This document shows, piece after piece, positions 28,112 through 37,075 of a stretch of DNA of 64,000 nucleotides. The translations under genes and the position numbers were made by a program. Each line of letters begins with the position of its first letter. The first letter of the stretch is position 1. Source of the DNA: Alkalibacterium kapii. Its GTDB lineage: Bacteria > Bacillota > Bacilli > Lactobacillales > Carnobacteriaceae_A. Below the pieces are notes generated by a model. It ran no database searches. It saw only the letters and a program-made list of their open reading frames with translations, and had not been told where the DNA came from. The stretch is taken from the NCBI RefSeq assembly GCF_007988865.1, contig NZ_BJUY01000007.1, positions 1-64,000 on the forward strand. Reading direction: 5' to 3'.

Positions 28112-31003
28112 TCAGTACAGCTCATAAACTTTATCGAACAATTCTTTTTCGTTTTCGATCTGTGTCTTGTTACCGATGACGACAACCGAACCTGAGTCGA
28201 TAACAGTCCTGAAGTCTTCGTGTAATGCCTGTAACTTATCTGGATTCGTTTCAAGGATCTCTTTTTTCAATTGAACGATAGCATCTTTTGAAATATGTCT
28301 TTGCAGTCGGTTAAAAGCAGTCAATCCTTTACTGTGTGCTGATTTCGGCTGTTCCAAAGGACTGAGCGTCCCGATGATATATTTCAGCAGCTCGGACTCT
28401 GACAATTTCAAGCCTTTGACATAGTCGGGAATAGCTGTGTAAACATCGAGAGTTTTCTTGATATTCGGGTCGCGGTAAGAGGCTAAAGCGACACTTCCGT
28501 TACGTGTATGGCGGTAAAGCGAACCATAAGCGCCTCCTTTAACGCGGATCTCATTCCATAAATAATCAAAGCGGAAAGCCGTTGATAAGACCTGGGTTTC
28601 ACCGGAAAAATCGATTTGCTCCTTAGCATCGCTTCCTAAACCAACATAGTTGACATCCTGTGCGGTGACAAACGCTTCGCTTTGTTTTGTCCCCGCTTTA
28701 TATACCGCTCTTTCGCCTAGTGAGTCACTTGGCAAGGAAGCAAAGGCATCTTTCAAAGCTGATTTAACGGCGTCTTTTCGATCAGCATCGCCAGTATACA
28801 GAACATTTAATCGTTGCTTGTTCATTAGTTTGTTCAATAAGTGAGTCAATTGTTCACTGATATCAGTGGATCCGGCTTTTAAATCATCACGTATCGATTT
28901 CAGGTAATTGAACTGATCGATACCACCAAGCTGTTCACTCAGTTTTGCGGTCGCTTTCACTTGACTCAATGCCCGATTCGCTACGATCGCATGCGAACTG
29001 AAGTTGATTTTATTTTCAAAGTTTGAAATCAGTCGTTGAGTGATTTTCACTAGCTCGGCTCTGTTGTCAAACTGAGTGTGCATGGCGATTTCTTTCATCA
29101 ATCCGATCAAATTTTTTAAAGAAGCAGTTAAAGCTTTTCCGCTGATTTTAAAGAACGGTTTGATCCTTCCTTCAACATCTTCGTAAATCGATACACTTCC
29201 GTAGATCCCGCCTGTGTGGGTATCCATTTCTGTCTGCAGTGCAGCTTCGTCATAGTTGTCCGTAGCGAGTTTTCCGAGTAGATGACTGAAATAACCTAAG
29301 AGTGTGTACTCGTCTGCTTCAAAGTCTTCGATATCAAAGTATAAATCGATGTAATCGATCCCTGAGGTGAACTGCTCAGCATGATAGAAAGACGTATCTT
29401 CATTGAATGCTTCTTCTTCAATAGGATAATCCGGTTCTTCAGTTGTCAAATCTTCCCGTTTCAGGGTTGGGATTTTTGCCAGAGCTTCTGGATCATCAGG
29501 CGTTTCCTGACGTTTGATCAGTGCGCGTGTTTCTTTTATGATCCTCTGGCGTTCGTCATCAGATATTTTCTCTTTATAGTCCTGCAGTTTTTCAAGTGTT
29601 TCGGCTTCCTGCTTGTCACTTTTACCCGGTTCAGCTTTTAAAATGATCTGTTTAAATAAATCATTATCGATCAATTTACGCTGGATCAGCTCCTCAAAGT
29701 AGCCCTCTTCCGCTCTCTTGGAGAGTTCATTTAAATAGTGATTGAAGTGAAGATTTGTAAAAGGATTTTTTTCATACAGCCATGTATTGAATACTTGAAT
29801 GGCATAAATGACACCACGCGGATTGTCTTCCGAGATCGCCGCTTCTCTTGTCTGGAAAGTGATTTTGTTTAAAGCTGCTTCTATACGTTCTTTTTCGATT
29901 CCTTTATCAACCAGATCGGTCAATGTTTCTTGAACGACTTCCTTGAATTTCGGCATTTTATCAGCACTTGAATACTTCGCCATGATCATGAAGGCCGTCG
30001 GATATCCAATATCAGACACGTCACTGTTGATATCGCCGCCGATTTCAGCGTCTAATAATGCTATTTTAAGAGGCGACTGATTGTTTCCGAAAAGAATCTC
30101 ATCCAGTACTTCAAAACCGAATATATCCAGCGTTTCATCAGGTAAAGCACCATGCCAGGCAAGCGCCAGATAATCCTTATCATTCGGATCATCGCCAGCC
30201 GTGATGGAATAGGTATCCGTGTAAACAGCATCTTTCGGCTGAGTGAGCTCGATGGACAAATCGACCGCTTCTTCTTGTTCACCCATGCCAGTGAAGTATT
30301 CTTCCAATTTATTGAATACAGTAGTGATATCCAAATCGCCATAAACGATCGTTAAAGAATTACTTGGATGATAGTGCATTTGATGATAAGCGATAAATTC
30401 CTCATGTGTCAGTGTTGGGATGGCTTTAGGATCTCCGCCAGAATTTTTACTGTAAACTGTGTTTGGGTAGAGCTGCGCTAAGATATGATCATAGATCTGA
30501 CCTTCCGGTGACGCGGCCGCACCTTTCATTTCATTGTAAACGACACCTTTATAAATCAAGTCATCTTCTTCGTTTTCTAAATGATAGTGCCAGCCTTCTT
30601 GTGCTAGAATCTGTGGATCTTCATATAGTTTCGGCTGGAAGACAGCATCTAGATAGACGTCTACGAGATGGCCAAAGTCTTTTTCGTTCGTGGATGCAAC
30701 CGGGTAAATGGTTTTATCCGAAAACGTCATCGCGTTGACGAAGGTGTTGAGTGATCCTTTGATCAATTCCACAAACGGTTCTTTGGAAGGATATTTCTTT
30801 GATCCGTTCAGGACAGAATGTTCAAGAATATGCGTGATCCCGTTATCATTATAAGGCGGGGTTTTAAAGCCAATCGTGAAAGATTTATTCGTATCATCAT
30901 TGGCCAAGTGTAAAACCTGAGCCCCTGTTTCAATATGTTTATATAAGTGACCTTGTGAGTGAACGTCAGGAAGTTCCTGCGTTTCTATTTTCTTAAAGAC
31001 CAT
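28112..31003 (-). CDS. M16C-family metallopeptidase (PreP/Cym1-like)
   Basis: A 963-aa zinc peptidase of the presequence-protease group. The inverted zinc motif HILEH is at residues 58-62, and the distal glutamate lies in YNEMKGAAASPEG. The full length includes the four-domain clamp expected for M16C proteins, with the second half catalytically silent. Such enzymes degrade unfolded peptides in a closed chamber; the natural substrate in this host is unknown. AAAGGAG lies before the ATG. There is no signal peptide, so it should be cytosolic. It is a single gene between two terminators. Confidence 0.9.
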   Translation of the reverse strand: MVFKKIETQELPDVHSQGHLYKHIETGAQVLHLANDDTNKSFTIGFKTPPYNDNGITHILEHSVLNGSKKYPSKEPFVELIKGSLNTFVNAMTFSDKTIYPVASTNEKDFGHLVDVYLDAVFQPKLYEDPQILAQEGWHYHLENEEDDLIYKGVVYNEMKGAAASPEGQIYDHILAQLYPNTVYSKNSGGDPKAIPTLTHEEFIAYHQMHYHPSNSLTIVYGDLDITTVFNKLEEYFTGMGEQEEAVDLSIELTQPKDAVYTDTYSITAGDDPNDKDYLALAWHGALPDETLDIFGFEVLDEILFGNNQSPLKIALLDAEIGGDINSDVSDIGYPTAFMIMAKYSSADKMPKFKEVVQETLTDLVDKGIEKERIEAALNKITFQTREAAISEDNPRGVIYAIQVFNTWLYEKNPFTNLHFNHYLNELSKRAEEGYFEELIQRKLIDNDLFKQIILKAEPGKSDKQEAETLEKLQDYKEKISDDERQRIIKETRALIKRQETPDDPEALAKIPTLKREDLTTEEPDYPIEEEAFNEDTSFYHAEQFTSGIDYIDLYFDIEDFEADEYTLLGYFSHLLGKLATDNYDEAALQTEMDTHTGGIYGSVSIYEDVEGRIKPFFKISGKALTASLKNLIGLMKEIAMHTQFDNRAELVKITQRLISNFENKINFSSHAIVANRALSQVKATAKLSEQLGGIDQFNYLKSIRDDLKAGSTDISEQLTHLLNKLMNKQRLNVLYTGDADRKDAVKSALKDAFASLPSDSLGERAVYKAGTKQSEAFVTAQDVNYVGLGSDAKEQIDFSGETQVLSTAFRFDYLWNEIRVKGGAYGSLYRHTRNGSVALASYRDPNIKKTLDVYTAIPDYVKGLKLSESELLKYIIGTLSPLEQPKSAHSKGLTAFNRLQRHISKDAIVQLKKEILETNPDKLQALHEDFRTVIDSGSVVVIGNKTQIENEKELFDKVYELY

Positions 31004-31111
31004 AACAATCTCCTTTGTATCATCTATATTTTCAACTACATACTTCTCTATTGTACACCAATAGCTCCTTGTTTGACTAGAGGAAGAGACTGAGGGCTTT
31101 AGTCAGAATGA

Positions 31112-31135
31112 AAAAACTAGGCTGAGGCCTAGTTT
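31112..31135 (-). terminator. terminator of the thi operon
   Basis: On the minus strand AAACTAGGC CTCA GCCTAGTTT is followed by TTTC, overlapping the thiE stop codon. A nearly identical palindrome lies at 34226-34247 on the far side of the operon. Confidence 0.85.
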
Positions 31136-31793
31136 AAACTTCATTTTTATTTAACTTCTTTAATGTAGTGACCGTTTTTTTAATATCCGTACTCTTCGTT
31201 ATCGCAGAAATCACAGCAATACCACTGACTCCGGTTTTTCTTACCAGCACTGCTCGTTCTTCTGAAATCCCTCCGATAGCGACAATAGGTTTTTTTGATT
31301 TTTGAGCGACTACCTTTTCTATAAATCCCAGGCCAATTGTCTCCTTTGCGTCTGCTTTTGAATAAGTCGAATAAACTGGCCCAATTCCAATATAAGAGAC
31401 ACCATCAATTTTTTCTGCGATTTTAAATTCTTTTAAATTATTAACGGATAAGCCGACAAACATATCGCTGCCTGCCAAATCAATTGTTTCTTCGATCGCC
31501 AAATCATCCTGGCCGACATGAACGCCATCTGCTCCGATGTCAACAGCTAAAGAAACATCATCATTTACAACAAAAGGTACGCCTGCTTTTTTGCATAAAT
31601 CAAGGCAAGTCTTTGCCATTTTTTTGATTTCTTCATGATCTGTTAAACTGCCTTGTCCTTTCTCTCTATATTGAAAACAGGTGATCCCCGCCTCTAATGC
31701 CTCTTTTAGGACATCAGGTAATGACCGATCTTTCGTGTCTTGAGTCCCTGCGATGAAATACAATTCAAGCATTTTCTCTATTTCATTTTTCAT
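31134..31793 (-). CDS. thiE: thiamin-phosphate synthase
   Basis: Joins HMP pyrophosphate to thiazole phosphate to make thiamin monophosphate. The protein of 219 aa is a TIM barrel with QYREKGQG (pyrophosphate binding), VNDDVSLAVDIGADGVHVGQDDL and YIGIGPVYSTYSKADA, where Ser/Thr hold the thiazole phosphate. It ends the thiW-thiM-thiD-thiE operon and overlaps thiD by 4 nt (ATGA), typical of coupled translation. Confidence 0.95.
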   Translation of the reverse strand: MKNEIEKMLELYFIAGTQDTKDRSLPDVLKEALEAGITCFQYREKGQGSLTDHEEIKKMAKTCLDLCKKAGVPFVVNDDVSLAVDIGADGVHVGQDDLAIEETIDLAGSDMFVGLSVNNLKEFKIAEKIDGVSYIGIGPVYSTYSKADAKETIGLGFIEKVVAQKSKKPIVAIGGISEERAVLVRKTGVSGIAVISAITKSTDIKKTVTTLKKLNKNEV

Positions 31794-32596
31794 TGTTTAC
31801 TCTCCCTATATGCCCAGTGATTCGTCGGACCGTGTCCATTTCCGACATGAATTGGTTGAGAAATAGCCGCCTGAATATAAGCTTTACCTGTTTCAACTGC
31901 CTTTTCGACGGATTTTCCTTTCGCCAGTTCTGCAGCTATACAGGCAGAGAACGTACAGCCTGTGCCATGCGTATTTTTAGTTTCTATACGGGGAGTTTCG
32001 TACCAGCGTTCGGTTTGATTTTCCATCAGCAGATAATCACGTGCACAGTCTTTGTCTGCCATATGTCCGCCTTTTATCAGAACATTTCTACTTCCTTTTT
32101 CTTGAAGGATGGCAGCGGCTTTTTTCATGTCTTCTTCTGATTTAATTTGCATGCCAGTCAGTTCTTCTGCTTCCGGGATATTCGGTGTCAATACCGTTGC
32201 CAGAGGAGCCAGTTCATCTCTCATCGCTTTAAGTGCCTGCGTTTCCATTAAATGTGCCCCACCTTTGGCAACCATAACAGGATCAACAACTAAGTGTATC
32301 TCTGAGTGAGTTGATAGTTCTTCTGCAATGAGAGAGATATAGGTTTCATCGACTAGCATACCCGTTTTCATAGCAGCAATATCGAAATCTGAAAAAACAG
32401 CATCCATCTGTGCTCTGACCCCATTTAGAGGAACCTTATAAATCCCATGAACCCCAAGTGTGTTCTGAGCCGTAACGGCTGTGATGACTGAAGTCCCAAA
32501 CACATCTCTTTCCTGGAAGGTTTTGATATCAGCCTGTATCCCAGCTCCCCCTCCACTGTCGCTTCCGGCAATAGTTAAAACTTGTATTTTACTCAT
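31790..32596 (-). CDS. thiD: hydroxymethylpyrimidine/phosphomethylpyrimidine kinase
   Basis: Phosphorylates HMP twice to HMP pyrophosphate. The 268-aa ribokinase-fold protein shows GSDSGGGAGIQADIKTF at residues 10-26, VVDPVMVAKGG, and the C-terminal anion-hole GTGCTFSACIAAELAKG with its catalytic Cys. AGGAGG precedes the ATG. It overlaps thiM by 8 nt and thiE by 4 nt. The protein can also phosphorylate pyridoxal in some species, but the operon marks thiamin salvage as its main job. Confidence 0.95.
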   Translation of the reverse strand: MSKIQVLTIAGSDSGGGAGIQADIKTFQERDVFGTSVITAVTAQNTLGVHGIYKVPLNGVRAQMDAVFSDFDIAAMKTGMLVDETYISLIAEELSTHSEIHLVVDPVMVAKGGAHLMETQALKAMRDELAPLATVLTPNIPEAEELTGMQIKSEEDMKKAAAILQEKGSRNVLIKGGHMADKDCARDYLLMENQTERWYETPRIETKNTHGTGCTFSACIAAELAKGKSVEKAVETGKAYIQAAISQPIHVGNGHGPTNHWAYRESKQ

Positions 32597-33422
32597 TGGT
32601 ACCCTCCTCTGATTTGTTCACATGGTATCTTTTTATGTTTTCTTTATCACGAATAGTCTGTTCTGAGAGGTTATAGAGCGCATCTATTAGAGATGCACGA
32701 AAACTCCCCGGTCCGTTGACCTCCTTATTTTCTACGGCTATTTCTGCAGCCACACCATAGGCAGTACAGGCTTCTACGGTGCTTTCTAATACAGGTTTTC
32801 CCCCTACAGCTAAATAGGCACCACAAATGCCACTTAACATACACCCTGTTCCAGTGACACGCGTCAGCATTGGATCACCATTTAAAATACCTATAGTCAT
32901 TCGACCATCAGAAACAAAATCTTCCTTACCACTGACGGCGGCTACTGTCTGATAGCGTCTGGCCACCCGCTCAGCGATTTCTCTTCCTGAGGCTTTCCCT
33001 TCCCCTGCATCGACGCCCTTACTTGACCAATCGATCCCAGCAAGATAAGCCATTTCACCAGCATTTCCTGTTATCAGTTGAATAGTTACTTCTTTCAAAA
33101 GCATCGAAACAGCTTCTTGACGGAATTGAGTTGCGCCTACTCCGACAGGATCAAGGATTACCGGAACTCCTTTTTTATTGGCAGCTTTTCCGACTATGAG
33201 CATCGCTTCGAGTATTTCTGTTGTCAAAGTACCTATGTTCAACACAACAGCCTTGGCAAATTTGGTTACTTCTTCCATTTCTTCCGGCGCCATCGCCATC
33301 ATTGGAGAGGCCCCGATCGCCAGCAGGCTATTAGCAACATCATTGGAAACGACCTGGTTGGTGATAGAATGAACGAGAGGATTTTCTTGTCTTAACTTAT
33401 TTAGCAGATAGTGTGTGGTCAT
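32589..33422 (-). CDS. thiM: hydroxyethylthiazole kinase
   Basis: Phosphorylates salvaged thiazole alcohol. The 277-aa protein has HSITNQVVSNDVANSLLAIGASP near the N-terminus, VILDPVGVGAT in the middle and the active-site GTGCMLSGICGAYLA with Cys near residue 200. The start lies 26 nt inside the end of thiW, with GGAGAAG upstream. With thiD and thiE but no thiC or thiG here, the operon is for salvage rather than full synthesis. Confidence 0.95.
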   Translation of the reverse strand: MTTHYLLNKLRQENPLVHSITNQVVSNDVANSLLAIGASPMMAMAPEEMEEVTKFAKAVVLNIGTLTTEILEAMLIVGKAANKKGVPVILDPVGVGATQFRQEAVSMLLKEVTIQLITGNAGEMAYLAGIDWSSKGVDAGEGKASGREIAERVARRYQTVAAVSGKEDFVSDGRMTIGILNGDPMLTRVTGTGCMLSGICGAYLAVGGKPVLESTVEACTAYGVAAEIAVENKEVNGPGSFRASLIDALYNLSEQTIRDKENIKRYHVNKSEEGTNE

Positions 33423-33918
33423 TTTTTTCTTCTCCTAACAGTTTAAACAGATTTTTATTTTTTGCCTGTATCACTATGACTAATCCAATGATCGTTCCAG
33501 CCAGCGAACTCTGAAAAAAGGCAGGTAAAAAGCCGAATAGCGTGGCCTCCTGCGATAAAACAAGCCGTGCGATCGGGTAACTTATCAGTGCACCAAAAAT
33601 ACCAGTACCAACGACTTCCCCTGCACCAAGCAGCCAAAATTTCTTATAGTGTCTGAACAGGAGTCCTGAAAGAAAGGCGCCGATCATACTTCCGGGGAAC
33701 GCCAATGGAGAGCCTGTTCCGGTCACATTTCTTAAAAAAGAGACACCGAATGCCTGTGCGAGGCTATACCATGGTCCAAGTAAAGCACTTGTCACGATAT
33801 TCATCAGATGCTGCATGGGTGCGATCCTTACAAAACCCAGCGGGATGATAAATAAACTGTTACCAATATAACCTATAGCGATCAGCATCGAGGTTTGAAT
33901 CATTTTTTTGATATTCAT
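33397..33918 (-). CDS. thiW: ThiW, substrate-binding subunit of a thiamin-precursor ECF transporter
   Basis: A 173-aa membrane protein with about five hydrophobic segments. The sequence IGYIGNSLFIIPLGFVRIAPMQHLMNIV and FGVSFLRNVTGTGSPLAFPGSMIGAFLSG fit the ThiW family, an S component thought to import the thiazole moiety through a shared ECF energising module. ATG 33918 follows AAGGAAA; an ATG at 33984 would start inside the leader terminator. As the first gene after the TPP riboswitch it supplies the substrate of ThiM. Confidence 0.9.
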   Translation of the reverse strand: MNIKKMIQTSMLIAIGYIGNSLFIIPLGFVRIAPMQHLMNIVTSALLGPWYSLAQAFGVSFLRNVTGTGSPLAFPGSMIGAFLSGLLFRHYKKFWLLGAGEVVGTGIFGALISYPIARLVLSQEATLFGFLPAFFQSSLAGTIIGLVIVIQAKNKNLFKLLGEEKNDHTLSAK

Positions 33919-33951
33919 AGAAGTTTCCTTTCTTACTTTTAATTCATTGAA

Positions 33952-33998
33952 TAAAAAAACACCACTTATCTGTCTCAGTGACAAAAAGTGGTGTGGTG
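33952..33998 (-). terminator. terminator of the thi leader
   Basis: On the minus strand ACACCACTT pairs with AAGTGGTGT, enclosing a smaller TTGTC/GACAG hairpin, and is followed by seven T. It lies between the TPP aptamer and thiW, as an expression platform should. Confidence 0.85.
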
Positions 33999-34054
33999 AG
34001 TAATATTAATAAAAAGCAAATTGAGAAGAAAACATATTTCTCCCATTTTCTTTT

Positions 34055-34152
34055 ATCCACTTTTCCTCCGCTGGTACTAACCAGATCAGGTCAAAGGGTC
34101 AGACGAAAGTCACTCTCAGCACATCGGTCAAATGGATATGCCCCCCTAATGG
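34055..34152 (-). promoter_or_regulatory. TPP riboswitch (THI box)
   Basis: The minus strand shows all the conserved THI-box pieces in order: AGGGGGGC, CTGAGAGTGA, GACCCTTTGACCTGATCTGG and AGTACCAGCGGAGGAAA. It precedes a terminator and thiW, so thiamin pyrophosphate should shut off the operon. Confidence 0.96.
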
Positions 34153-34225
34153 TTTTCTATTCAATTTGTGTTCATGATACCACAAGTTTACCTTATAACC
34201 AATCCTTTTAAGGGCTAATTTGAAG

Positions 34226-34247
34226 AAACTAGGCTGCAGCCTAGTTT
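34226..34247. repeat. 22-bp perfect palindrome upstream of the thi operon
   Basis: AAACTAGGCTGCAGCCTAGTTT is self-complementary over its full length. It differs at only two central positions from the terminator hairpin at 31114-31135, so copies bracket the thi operon and its leader. No T-run of useful length follows on either strand. Confidence 0.9.
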
Positions 34248-34342
34248 GACCTCTTTTGAATAAAGATTGTTTTATTACATCGTTATGATTTGCGTATATC
34301 AGAGTGATTTAGTCGTTTTAAGAGTAAAAGTTCAGGCTTTTT

Positions 34343-34754
34343 TGGAGATGTCGAACTCAGATGAATAGTATCTGTCGAGTATGCAGTTTTCCTTTCAAAA
34401 TGTCGAACTCGCAGAATTTTTGACCACTGAGTATGCACTTTTTCTTTCGAAATGTCGAACTCAGAGAGTCATTGATGTCCGAGTGAGCACTTTGCATCTC
34501 GAAATGTCGAACTCGACAAGCACCACTCATCTGAGTCTGCACTTTTAAGAGCAGAATGTCGAACTTAGTAAATCCCAGCCCTCTGAGTGTGCACTTTGTG
34601 AAGCGAAATGTCGAACTCAGTGAAGTCGTGATGTCCGAGTGAGCACTTTTCGTCTCGGAATGTCGAACTCAGTGAAGCCATGATGTCCGAGTGAGCACTT
34701 TTCGTCTTGAAATATCGAACTCGCTGACCAGGTAGCTTCCGAGTGCACACTTAT
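34343..34754. repeat. 52-bp tandem array B, related to array A
   Basis: GAGT starts at 34377, 34429, 34481, 34533, 34585, 34637, 34689 and 34741, always 52 bp apart. Most units keep GAGTNNGCACTTT...AATGTCGAACTC, like array A 26 kb away, while the middle and the 18-nt linkers vary widely. A lone GATGTCGAACTC at 34347-34358 is the right half of a first, incomplete unit. Several pseudo-ORFs on the minus strand arise from the repeat. Confidence 0.95.
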
Positions 34755-34825
34755 AGAATTAAATTAAATGAAATTTTTGTCTATTTTAAATCAAGTCATA
34801 CACCTTTCGTTTGCCGATAGAAAAA

Positions 34826-36013
34826 TCACTTTTTAAACTTCACTCCATTCGCCCTTAGCTCTTTGATCGTCACCGGACCGATTCCGTCGAGTTTGAGGAT
34901 CTCTTTTTCAGTTCTTTCAGCAAAATCTTCAAAGTTTCGCAGCCCTGCATGATACAGGATACGCATACGGTCGATTCGCATTCCACGAAGCGGATTAGAT
35001 GGTTCATCGCGCATACTATAGAAGAAATCTTCTAACTTTTGAGTTTGGAACGGGTCGAGCTCTCCGTAAAAAGGCTGACTGTTTTTACGGACACTTTTTT
35101 CGATAGGGATCCGTTTGAACGTTTCTTTCTTCAACCAATCAAAAAGATAGGCATTTTCAACTACTACATAAACGATATCTCTCAGGGCAATGAGCAAACT
35201 TTGATAAGAAAACGGCTGGTAAGAAGTTGTTAAAGTGACTTCCTCGTTATAAATATCTTCGATCGGCCACATGTCGTCCATCAATACCAATCCTATTTCA
35301 CGATTAACGTTAATAAGTTTTTCTAATAGACTTCTGGCTAAATCTTTTCGATCAGTCAGTACAGCCAGAATCAGTATAGGCAGCAACAGTTGATCGTCTT
35401 CGTCTGCTCCTTCAGCCTTTTGGAAGAAGCGCCAGGCACTTTTCCAGTCGAATTTACGGACATAGAGGCTCATGATTTTATAGCGAGTGCCTAGTGAATC
35501 TGTTTGATCAATATTGTAAAGTTCAAGTAAATGTTCCAGTGCGTGATCGACCATACCCATATCCATATATAGAAAGCCCACTTTTGCTTTCAGTCTTAAA
35601 TATGGCCGTTCTTCAACGTTAAGGTACCCCATCTTATCTGTATGATTCTGCCAATATTTGCGTGCTCTTTTCTCCAGAAACAAAGTGTGTTCCACAAAAG
35701 ATATCATGTCTATTTCTTGATCCACATCGATCAGCATACTTTGAGCATCCCAATTTTCCGGCCAAATCTCGATCGCTTCTTTGATGAGCTTTTTCTTTCT
35801 CGCTTGTGATGCTTCGTACTGGGCTTCTTCCAACTTTTTCATTGACCGTGTTTCTTTCGTTTCTGATTGAGAAAAATCGAATCCAGTGTTTATTTTATTG
35901 TTATACTTTCTGGTGAAGTAATCAACTGCTTCTGCTGTGGTATCAAATTCATCTCCGTGTTCATCTAAAAACTGCTGGACCATTCTTTGAAATATTTCCA
36001 TATCGTTTGACAT
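34826..36013 (-). CDS. TPR-like repeat protein with C-terminal helix-hairpin-helix domain
   Basis: A 395-aa soluble protein. Residues from about 55 to 330 are helical, with TPR-like pairs such as LRLKAKVGFLYMDMGMVDHALEHLL and YKIMSLYVRKFDWKSAWRFFQKAEG. The last 45 residues (ILYHAGLRNFEDFAERTEKEILKLDG, then IGPVTIKELRANG) look like the helix-hairpin-helix fold of the RNA polymerase alpha C-terminal domain. This mix suggests a scaffold with a nucleic-acid or polymerase-related contact. AAAAAGGAGCG lies before the ATG. Function is unknown; the domain reading is mine. Confidence 0.65.
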   Translation of the reverse strand: MSNDMEIFQRMVQQFLDEHGDEFDTTAEAVDYFTRKYNNKINTGFDFSQSETKETRSMKKLEEAQYEASQARKKKLIKEAIEIWPENWDAQSMLIDVDQEIDMISFVEHTLFLEKRARKYWQNHTDKMGYLNVEERPYLRLKAKVGFLYMDMGMVDHALEHLLELYNIDQTDSLGTRYKIMSLYVRKFDWKSAWRFFQKAEGADEDDQLLLPILILAVLTDRKDLARSLLEKLINVNREIGLVLMDDMWPIEDIYNEEVTLTTSYQPFSYQSLLIALRDIVYVVVENAYLFDWLKKETFKRIPIEKSVRKNSQPFYGELDPFQTQKLEDFFYSMRDEPSNPLRGMRIDRMRILYHAGLRNFEDFAERTEKEILKLDGIGPVTIKELRANGVKFKK

Positions 36014-36070
36014 ACGTTACCGCTCCTTTTTGAGTGTTTATTTTTTGAGTGATTTTCAAATTAAACTGCT

Positions 36071-37075
36071 CTACACCAGAAACAAGACAAGCAGTCCATA
36101 GCATGCAAAGGTTATCAATACACTTAGCATTGTACCAATAACAAAGTACTCTGAGAAGTAGGGATCCTCGGCAATTAGTTTGTAACGCGCGAAAGCCTTG
36201 ATCGATAAAATGGCGACGACGGATAAAAGGCTGCCAAAGAAAAACGACAGTAAAATCAAAAGGCGCTCAAGGTCCCCGATCATAGCTCCGGCTCCTTTGA
36301 AACCTGATCCATGATCACTTTGAGTAGATAACGTCGTATCTTTTTTCGGATCATATTTACTGCTTACTGCCCGTATGACTAAATTGGTCGGCTTCATCAA
36401 TAATAAGAGGACAAGGCTAATAGAGATAAGGATACGGTAAGGCGATTGAATACGGAACATACTGATTGGAAATGCTAATTGCTTGAGCAACGTTAGCCCG
36501 TCCATCAAAAGTTGTAAAAAAAGTACCCCGGCAGCCCAAATGAACATATAAGTCCCTAAATGCTTCAAAAATGATTTAAATGACAGAGTTTCTCTTTTAT
36601 CACGCTGATTTAGGGCATAGAAACTTATAATGAAAATACCAAAAAAGACTAGACTCAAAGCTGCAAGAATCAGTGGTTGCGTGCTGATGGATACCAGCTC
36701 ATTTAAAAGTATTAGCCACAGCAGATAGACACCTTGGTGGAGAACGAACTGGATGATCGAGCGATTCTTGATATAAACCGAATATAAGGCATGCTCACTA
36801 TTCAAGTTATCTGCTAGAAAGATGTTAAAAAACTGTTTGAGCTTGTTCTCATAAAGAATATATCCCATAAGCAGGCCGGATGCGATCAAAAGCAGCTTCA
36901 AAGAAAAGATGATGTCAAAGTCCTTTAAACTGGCGAGGATCAAACTCGACAATAGCGTTCCCCATACAAAATGGACAGTTTGTGAAACAGCTCGCTGTCT
37001 ATGTGCATTTTCTTCACCAATGGACTGGAAGTAAAAATAACTGATCACATGGAGGATAACTGATTCAATCATCAT
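36071..37075 (-). CDS. SatE-like multi-pass membrane protein
   Basis: A protein of about 334 aa with roughly nine hydrophobic segments and few charged loops; a soluble loop near residues 240-265 is rich in Ser/Asp/Lys. Its ATG at 37075 overlaps the satD stop (ATGA), so translation is coupled. In Streptococcus mutans, satD and satE lie together in the sat operon downstream of ffh; the pairing here and the membrane character suggest a SatE equivalent. Without an alignment this is an inference. Role unknown beyond links to acid tolerance in that species. Confidence 0.55.
   Translation of the reverse strand: MMIESVILHVISYFYFQSIGEENAHRQRAVSQTVHFVWGTLLSSLILASLKDFDIIFSLKLLLIASGLLMGYILYENKLKQFFNIFLADNLNSEHALYSVYIKNRSIIQFVLHQGVYLLWLILLNELVSISTQPLILAALSLVFFGIFIISFYALNQRDKRETLSFKSFLKHLGTYMFIWAAGVLFLQLLMDGLTLLKQLAFPISMFRIQSPYRILISISLVLLLLMKPTNLVIRAVSSKYDPKKDTTLSTQSDHGSGFKGAGAMIGDLERLLILLSFFFGSLLSVVAILSIKAFARYKLIAEDPYFSEYFVIGTMLSVLITFACYGLLVLFLV

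Noticed and set aside
34343-34754. CRISPR array
   Set aside because: The repeat-and-linker layout with variable 18-nt linkers looks CRISPR-like at first, but the 34-nt element is itself variable in its middle, linkers are too short for spacers, array A linkers are nearly the same, and there are no cas genes.
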